Positions 4,266-7,529 of a stretch of 7,529 nt of DNA are shown piece by piece; within the stretch, counting starts at the first letter, position 1; each line of letters begins with the position of its first letter. Both the position numbers and the translations under genes were made by a program. The notes under the pieces are model-generated. The model saw only the letters and a list, made by a program, of their open reading frames with translations. It was not told where the DNA came from and did not search any database. Origin of the DNA: CAYMZB01 sp964394845 (GTDB lineage Bacteria > Patescibacteriota > Microgenomatia > Daviesbacterales > UBA10151). The stretch covers positions 1 to 7,529 of the forward strand of contig CAYMZB010000092.1 in assembly GCA_964394845.1 (NCBI GenBank), read 5' to 3'.

Positions 4266-5435
4266 TTAATTAACCAGCTTGGGAGTTATTTTTAGGATTC
4301 TATCATCTCCGTTTTGAGGGTTACCTCTTCCATCCAGATTGGAGGTGGACACATAAAGTATTCCAAGTTTTTGGTCAGCCAAAACCCCTCTTAACCTGCC
4401 ATATGTACCTTTGATGACAGTTTCCCGTTGCTCTACTTTACCGTTTATAACCTCAATTCTTTCCAAAAGATTTCCGCGGAGCCCGGCAAAAAATAATGAA
4501 TTTCTAAGCCTCCAGTTTTTTGAGCCGATAAATGCGCTACCGGATGGGGCATAGGTTTCCTGCTCACTGCAAAGGATAGGAGAGGTATAGGAAGAATCTT
4601 CTGAAAAGCATTCTTTTACAATAGGCCATCCATAATTTGCGCTTGCCCTAATTAAATTAATCTCATCATGGGCTGTCTCACCATGCTCTGTCACAATCAG
4701 CTCTTCTGTCAAAGGGTGAAAATCAAGCCCCTGAGGGTTTCTGTGGCCTAAGGAATAAACCAGGGATCCGCCAGTTGGGTTATCTAAAGGGACAGTACCG
4801 TCTTCATTCATTCTTAAAACCTTACCACCCAAAGAATCCAGGTTTTGGGCCAGTTCACTCTTTGCAGCATCACCGGTTAGAACCCAAAGTTTTTTATCCG
4901 GCCCAAATTTTAACCTGCCTCCGTTATGGATTACTCCTCCGGGCAGTTTATCTAAAATAATCTTCTCATCCTTAAGTTGACTTTCTTGATAGGTAAACCT
5001 TGATACCCTGTTATAAATAGCTCCTCCTTCTCTAAAAGTATAATAAAGATAAATATATTTATTTTTCTCAAAATCCGGATGAAGGGCAAGGCCTGTTAAA
5101 CCGCTTTCACCTATGGATGCAACTGCCGGCAAAGAAGCAATTGTTTTAATCTTACCTTCTTTAGTTAAAATTTTCACTGTACCTGCCCTTTCCGTAATAA
5201 AAATATCTTTGTTTGGAGCAAGAACCATATCCCAGGGTACTTTTAGCCCGGAAGCTATTTCTGTAATTTCCCATTCATATTTTTCTTTGTCTGCATCATA
5301 AGCAGTAAAAGATTCTAGTTGTGATTTCGAAGGTTTCTGAGGCTTTTGCAAATTTATTGCAAATATAACTGCAAAGATAATTAGAACTGCTATGCAAACC
5401 AGATATTTTTTGGGTAAGTTCCTCAAATTTAACAT
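4266..5435 (-). CDS. Membrane-anchored PQQ-dependent sugar dehydrogenase homologue (GSDH/HHIP-like)
   Basis: A beta-propeller of the glucose/sorbosone dehydrogenase family, which oxidises sugars outside the cytoplasm with pyrroloquinoline quinone (PQQ). Residues 11-28 form a hydrophobic anchor after a basic start; no lipobox is seen. Family blocks in order are VPWDM, GESGLTGLALHPDF (109-122), HNGGRLKFGPD (170-180) with the expected catalytic H170, LWVLTGDA, and GGKVLRMNEDGTVP. These are followed by YSLGHRNPQGLDFHP (227-241) with the PQQ-binding R232, EHGETAHDEINLI, NYGWP and GDDRILKI near the end. The 389-aa length is normal and all key residues are present, so it looks functional. The electron acceptor and cofactor source cannot be seen in the window. 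The start is supported by TATCAT 7 bases upstream. Confidence 0.88.
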   Translation of the reverse strand: MLNLRNLPKKYLVCIAVLIIFAVIFAINLQKPQKPSKSQLESFTAYDADKEKYEWEITEIASGLKVPWDMVLAPNKDIFITERAGTVKILTKEGKIKTIASLPAVASIGESGLTGLALHPDFEKNKYIYLYYTFREGGAIYNRVSRFTYQESQLKDEKIILDKLPGGVIHNGGRLKFGPDKKLWVLTGDAAKSELAQNLDSLGGKVLRMNEDGTVPLDNPTGGSLVYSLGHRNPQGLDFHPLTEELIVTEHGETAHDEINLIRASANYGWPIVKECFSEDSSYTSPILCSEQETYAPSGSAFIGSKNWRLRNSLFFAGLRGNLLERIEVINGKVEQRETVIKGTYGRLRGVLADQKLGILYVSTSNLDGRGNPQNGDDRILKITPKLVN

Positions 5436-5442
5436 TTGTTTA

Positions 5443-5448
5443 ATGATA
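5443..5448 (-). promoter_or_regulatory. -10 of the sugar dehydrogenase gene
   Basis: The complement reads TATCAT, one mismatch from consensus, seven bases before the ATG, with no TGN. TTGCTA (complement of 5465-5470) 16 bases upstream is a weak -35. Little or no leader is predicted. Confidence 0.5.
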
Positions 5449-5480
5449 CCTTAAATCTACTGGATAGCAAATTCTTAATA

Positions 5481-5624
5481 TTACTGGAAGTCTTTCAGGC
5501 AACTTTGCGTACACGATCCCGAATGCTTCTCCACCCCCTCATGATGACTAAGCGGAATGATTCCCTTACTGGTATATAGCTGTTCTAAAATTTCAGTTCG
5601 TATGGGCATAAGACTTTGAAACAT
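5481..5624 (-). CDS. Small ORF (47 aa), possible gene or gene remnant
   Basis: The frame runs from ATG (complement of 5622-5624) to TAA. The product starts MFQSLMPIRTEILEQLY, continues with SKGIIPLSHHEGVEKH, and ends in a part with two cysteines (SGSCTQSC). It looks protein-like but matches no family I know. The ATG lies 3 bases from the GAGCGGG end of repeat copy A. The frame is also open upstream of the ATG, back to the TAG stop of the GIY-YIG gene, which is in the same frame, so readthrough would fuse the two. No Shine-Dalgarno is seen. It could be the C-terminal remnant of an older gene. Confidence 0.35.
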   Translation of the reverse strand: MFQSLMPIRTEILEQLYTSKGIIPLSHHEGVEKHSGSCTQSCLKDFQ

Positions 5625-5627
5625 GGT

Positions 5628-5673
5628 GAGCGGGTGAGGGTGTCCTTCGTCAAGACTCCAGAGCGCCTATTTA
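5628..5673 (+). repeat. Repeat copy A (short), at the 3' end of the GIY-YIG gene
   Basis: GAGCGGGTGAGGG (5628-5640) is identical to 7036-7048, and ACTCCA (5655-5660) plus CCTATTTA (5666-5673) occur in the same order as in the right-hand copy with small length changes. The GIY-YIG stop codon lies inside CCTATTTA. The coding-like tail found in copies B and C is missing. Confidence 0.5.
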
Positions 5674-5942
5674 TGCACACTGACGTCTTTACTTAAAGCT
5701 ACATCTACTAGTCTTTTGTATACGAAGGCTTTACCAGATCCTGACTTAAGATAAAGTTCAAAATCTTTTGCTTTTTTTATATTATCGAATGCTGAATACC
5801 AAATTAATTTCCATGGTATATGACCCTTTGTAAAATTTGATTTTCCACTATTATGCTCCTTGAATCTTTTTCTTAAATCTATGGTGTAACCGTAATAGAG
5901 GATATTAGATTTTGAACTTTGCAATATATAGACGTAGTACAT
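5667..5942 (-). CDS. GIY-YIG domain protein (91 aa), putative endonuclease
   Basis: A one-domain GIY-YIG protein of the short kind frequent in bacteria and abundant in CPR genomes. The GIY and YIG strands are YVYIL (3-7) and YYG (16-18). The catalytic arginine region is DLRKRFKEHN (22-31), with R26 and H30-N31 conserved. WKLIWYS (44-50) is the usual strand, and E62 in AKDFELYLK is the metal-binding glutamate. The C-terminus GKAFVYKRLV is typical, and the length is complete. The DNA-cleaving role is inferred from the fold; no partner domain gives specificity. It lies between repeat copies A and B. The promoter is unclear: TACAGA six bases before the ATG is a weak candidate. Confidence 0.85.
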   Translation of the reverse strand: MYYVYILQSSKSNILYYGYTIDLRKRFKEHNSGKSNFTKGHIPWKLIWYSAFDNIKKAKDFELYLKSGSGKAFVYKRLVDVALSKDVSVHK

Positions 5943-5945
5943 AAA

Positions 5946-5971
5946 TCGTCTGTAGCTTTAGCGAAAGACGA
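5946..5971. repeat. Short inverted repeat upstream of the GIY-YIG gene
   Basis: TCGTCT (5946-5951) pairs with AGACGA (5966-5971), with a smaller GCT/AGC pairing inside. It lies between the GIY-YIG start and repeat copy B. There is no U-tract, so it is not a clear terminator; it could be an operator or a boundary of the repeat. Confidence 0.3.
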
Positions 5972-6102
5972 GAGCGGGAAACGGTATTAGAGTCGGACTT
6001 CAAACCTACTTTAATGATAATTCTGAGGAAGCTAAATTACTGGGTTATCAGTTAGAAATGCTTAGAAACCATTTAGGAGATAGTAACTACCTTTACAGAT
6101 AA
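5962..6102 (+). pseudogene. Repeat copy B: tRNA-like segment plus coding-like tail
   Basis: From GAGCGGG (5972) the sequence aligns without gaps to 7036 onward. By hand about 56 of the first 72 bases match. In translation AGNGIRVGLQTYFNDNSEEA aligns with AGEGISGVLQNLFNDSSEEA, followed by KLLGYQLEML versus KLLAFQLQLL. Many differences are synonymous or conservative, so the tail was a coding sequence. No usual start codon opens this frame, which runs from a TAG at 5959-5961 to TAA at 6100-6102, so it is a 3' gene remnant. The complement of the first part resembles a tRNA T-arm and acceptor 3' end. Confidence 0.5.
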
Positions 6103-6110
6103 AAAATGTA

Positions 6111-6116
6111 TATAAT
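6111..6116 (+). promoter_or_regulatory. -10 of the DUF3800 gene
   Basis: A perfect TATAAT 11 bases before ATG 6128, with a predicted +1 near 6123 and a leader of about 5 bases. No Shine-Dalgarno or good -35 is seen. It starts within 10 bases of the end of repeat copy B. Confidence 0.6.
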
Positions 6117-6127
6117 CTTTCTAATAA

Positions 6128-6904
6128 ATGACTGAACATTATTATATTTTTATTGATGAATCAGGATGGGCTGATGTAAAGACATATAAACAGTCTAAAT
6201 ATTACACTATGTGTGGCTTGGTAATTAGTGAAGGTGGCAGAAGAACCCTTAAAGAGGAACTGGATAAACTAAAGCTAAAATATTTTCACGATAAGTCTTT
6301 TATACTGCATAGCGTCAAGCTTAAAAGAAAGTTAAAGACAGAAGAGAGAATTAAGGACTTTGCGGATGATCTGGAAAAATTACTCAAGAAAACTCCTTTT
6401 TATCTATTATTTGTAGTTGTCGATAAAGAGAAAGCTAGTAAAGTAAGCTGGGTTAACTCAACTGTATATGAGAGGTGTTATAGATCCTTAATAGGTAACT
6501 TGATTAAGTTTTTAATTGCTAAGGGTGCTATTGGTCATATCCACGCTGAGGCAAGTTCCACAGAACAAGATATTCATTTGTATAAAAGCTTTTTTCATTA
6601 TATAGCTCATGGGCTTGATCATTTATCTATTAATTCGGAGAGTGTAAAACAACATTTAACAACTGTAAGCTTCGTTACTAAAATTAATAACGATCCTGAA
6701 GAACAAATGGCGGATTTGTTTGGTATTTGTGGAAAAATTAACGCTCAACTTGAAAAAGGAGAGATAGAAATTGAAGAGATGGATCCTTTAGATATGGTAC
6801 TTTATAATTCAATGCAAAAGAGGTTATTTAATATAGCTAATGCTAAAAATCCAAAGAAAATCAGTTTATACAAGGATATAAATCCATTCGTTAAATTCCC
6901 ATAA
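6128..6904 (+). CDS. DUF3800 domain protein (258 aa)
   Basis: The family is recognised by its N-terminal YYIFIDESG (5-13, acidic pair D10-E11), the FILHSVKL block (58-65), and the C-terminal acidic helix EEQMADLFGICGKINAQ (191-207) with D196. Conserved acidic residues at both ends suggest a metal-dependent, nuclease-like active site, but the biochemical function is not established. Members are often found in mobile or defence-rich regions. The length is usual and the frame intact. The gene stands alone with its own TATAAT promoter. Repeat copy B ends 25 bases before it, and copy C begins about 130 bases after it, so it may be a mobile cassette. Confidence 0.8.
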   Translation: MTEHYYIFIDESGWADVKTYKQSKYYTMCGLVISEGGRRTLKEELDKLKLKYFHDKSFILHSVKLKRKLKTEERIKDFADDLEKLLKKTPFYLLFVVVDKEKASKVSWVNSTVYERCYRSLIGNLIKFLIAKGAIGHIHAEASSTEQDIHLYKSFFHYIAHGLDHLSINSESVKQHLTTVSFVTKINNDPEEQMADLFGICGKINAQLEKGEIEIEEMDPLDMVLYNSMQKRLFNIANAKNPKKISLYKDINPFVKFP

Positions 6905-7002
6905 AAAACTGGTTAGCGGTCGTTAGACACACTTACCAGCTTTCTTGTTAATATTATACTTCTATCTAATTAAGAATTCAACTACTAATTATAAATACAA
7001 CG
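6905..7002. other. Intergenic stretch without a recognisable gene
   Basis: AT-rich sequence after the DUF3800 stop. CTGGT (6909-6913) and ACCAG (6936-6940) could pair weakly. No ORF, RNA gene or terminator with a U-tract is visible. Confidence 0.4.
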
Positions 7003-7026
7003 TTTAGATTGTTGAGACAATCTAAA
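7003..7026. repeat. Perfect 10-bp stem-loop before repeat copy C
   Basis: TTTAGATTGT, loop TGAG, ACAATCTAAA: ten perfect pairs and a four-base loop, extendable by a G-U pair. It is not followed by a T-run on either strand, so it is a weak terminator at best. It ends 9 bases before the tRNA-like part of copy C. Confidence 0.6.
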
Positions 7027-7178
7027 TACCTCTTGGAGCGGGTGAGGGGATTTCAGGCGTACTCCAAAACCTATTTAATGATAGTTCAGAGGAAGCTAAA
7101 TTATTGGCATTCCAATTACAGCTTTTGAAAAGATCATCCTGGGATGATCTAAAAAATAAAAACTTGAAACCTTTCTAA
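7026..7178 (+). pseudogene. Repeat copy C: tRNA 3'-end-like segment plus coding-like tail
   Basis: The complement of 7034-7053 reads as a tRNA 3' end, with T-arm remnant, acceptor CACCCGCTC and then CA. On the plus strand the open frame GAGEGISGVLQNLFNDSSEE, then AKLLAFQLQLLKR, ends at TAA 7176-7178. It pairs codon by codon with copy B before the two tails diverge (RSSWDDLKNKNLKPF here, RNHLGDSNYLYR in B). No start codon opens the frame, so it is the 3' end of a gene or a repeated boundary sequence. Confidence 0.5.
7131..7150. repeat. Perfect 9-bp inverted repeat in the tail of copy C
   Basis: AGATCATCC and GGATGATCT are separated by TG. On the minus strand it is followed by TTTTC, so it could act as a weak terminator for leftward transcripts such as that of the 39-aa ORF. 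It lies inside the coding-like tail. Confidence 0.5.
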
Positions 7179-7194
7179 TTGAGTAGGCTGAGAT

Positions 7195-7209
7195 ACATCG
7201 GTAACACTT
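7195..7209 (+). repeat. Left arm of a 15-bp perfect inverted repeat
   Basis: ACATCGGTAACACTT, exact reverse complement of 7399-7413, with 189 bases between. GAACGAGC at 7218-7225 is also matched in reverse by GCTCGTTC at 7419-7426, but in a shifted order. Confidence 0.7.
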
Positions 7210-7270
7210 TTCTGTTCGAACGAGCCTTGTTTTTAGATTTTATCATGTTTACTTCATTCATACACTTCAG

Positions 7271-7390
7271 TTATGACTTCTGAGCTTTCTCATTAGTTTG
7301 TGAAGCTATTTGGACCATTTCTTGCTCAGTTGCACTACCAACAAAATTTAGCCGTGCAATAAATTTTTCAATAAATTCTTTTTTAGCCAT
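7271..7390 (-). CDS. Small ORF (39 aa) between inverted repeats
   Basis: ATG (complement of 7388-7390) to TAA. The product begins MAKKEFIEKFIARLNFVG, continues with a helical ATEQEMVQIAS and ends in NEKAQKS. It is charged, probably one or two helices, and resembles no family I know. It could be a small regulator, an antitoxin-like protein or a remnant. The right arm of the 15-bp inverted repeat lies 8 bases upstream of the ATG, where it could also act as an operator. No Shine-Dalgarno is seen. Confidence 0.45.
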   Translation of the reverse strand: MAKKEFIEKFIARLNFVGSATEQEMVQIASQTNEKAQKS

Positions 7391-7398
7391 AGATTTAG

Positions 7399-7413
7399 AA
7401 GTGTTACCGATGT
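7399..7413 (-). repeat. Right arm of the 15-bp perfect inverted repeat
   Basis: AAGTGTTACCGATGT, exact reverse complement of 7195-7209. Together the arms delimit 219 bases holding only the 39-aa ORF. No target-site duplication is visible next to the arms. Confidence 0.7.
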
Positions 7414-7432
7414 GCCCTGCTCGTTCAAGCTG

Positions 7433-7461
7433 TTGACAAAATAAAGCATTTGTTTTATTAT
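7433..7461 (+). promoter_or_regulatory. Consensus-like sigma-70 promoter at the right edge
   Basis: TTGACA (7433-7438), 17-base spacer, TATTAT (7456-7461). The predicted +1 is near 7468, six bases before ATG 7474. A second hexamer, TAATAT at 7462-7467, is exactly six bases from the ATG. Confidence 0.7.
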
Positions 7462-7473
7462 TAATATACTGTT

Positions 7474-7529
7474 ATGACATTTATAGAAGGTGAGACACGT
7501 CCCCCTGTAGAACAAACTCGAACCGTTTT
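7474..7529 (+). CDS. Start of an unknown gene (partial, right edge)
   Basis: An open frame runs from ATG 7474 to the end of the window: 18 codons, MTFIEGETRPPVEQTRTV. The start is supported by the consensus promoter ending 12 bases upstream. There is no signal peptide. Too short to assign a family. Confidence 0.5.
   Translation, partial: MTFIEGETRPPVEQTRTV

Noticed and set aside
4257..4276. Near-palindrome CTGATTAATTAACCAG as a terminator between convergent genes
   Set aside because: It has no GC-rich stem, no loop and no T-run; one pair mismatches.
5628..7060. Functional tRNA genes at the GAGCGGG segments
   Set aside because: Only the T-arm/acceptor-like end is visible; no anticodon or D arm can be folded from the adjoining sequence.
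1..7529. CRISPR array or complete insertion sequence
   Set aside because: No regularly spaced short repeats and no transposase or recombinase frame with catalytic motifs were seen.

Overview
The window is AT-rich, gene-dense DNA that most resembles a Candidate Phyla Radiation (Patescibacteria, Microgenomates-like) bacterium. The reasons are small single-domain proteins, several short membrane or secreted proteins without obvious families, a GIY-YIG mini-protein, a single-RRM protein, a tRNA gene without encoded CCA, and very short intergenic gaps. This placement is inference from gene style; no marker gene fixes the taxon.

Left part (1-1570): a divergent pair shares a 49-base gap. One is the start of a probable membrane protein running off the left edge. 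The other is a UDP-glucuronate decarboxylase (UDP-xylose synthase), which makes a nucleotide sugar for surface glycans. A small cysteine-containing protein and a tRNA-Arg(UCU) follow.

Middle (1570-4260): a minus-strand block holds a membrane-anchored protein of unknown function, a coiled-coil gene whose third codon is a stop, and an RRM protein cut off after RNP1. Divergent from it is a two-gene unit with a near-consensus promoter, encoding a secreted coiled-coil protein and a proline-rich single-pass membrane protein whose start codon overlaps the first gene. A Nudix-fold protein that has lost its catalytic glutamates comes next.

Right part (4266-7529): a membrane-anchored PQQ-type sugar dehydrogenase homologue (minus) is followed by an accessory-looking stretch. 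This contains a 47-codon ORF, a GIY-YIG protein, a DUF3800 protein, a 39-aa ORF between 15-bp inverted repeats, and a gene starting at the right edge. A repeat, part tRNA-3'-end-like and part coding-like tail, occurs on both sides of the DUF3800 gene. A shorter version abuts the GIY-YIG gene, and a related tail directly follows the real tRNA-Arg. This looks like a cassette or insertion hotspot linked to tRNA 3' ends.

A theme across the window is promoter placement. Several genes on both strands have an extended -10 (TGN plus a TATAAT-like hexamer) exactly 6 bases before the start codon, which would put the transcript's first base on the start codon (leaderless mRNA). Strong Shine-Dalgarno sites appear only at a few genes (the RRM gene, the 84-aa gene, and the second gene of the two-gene unit).
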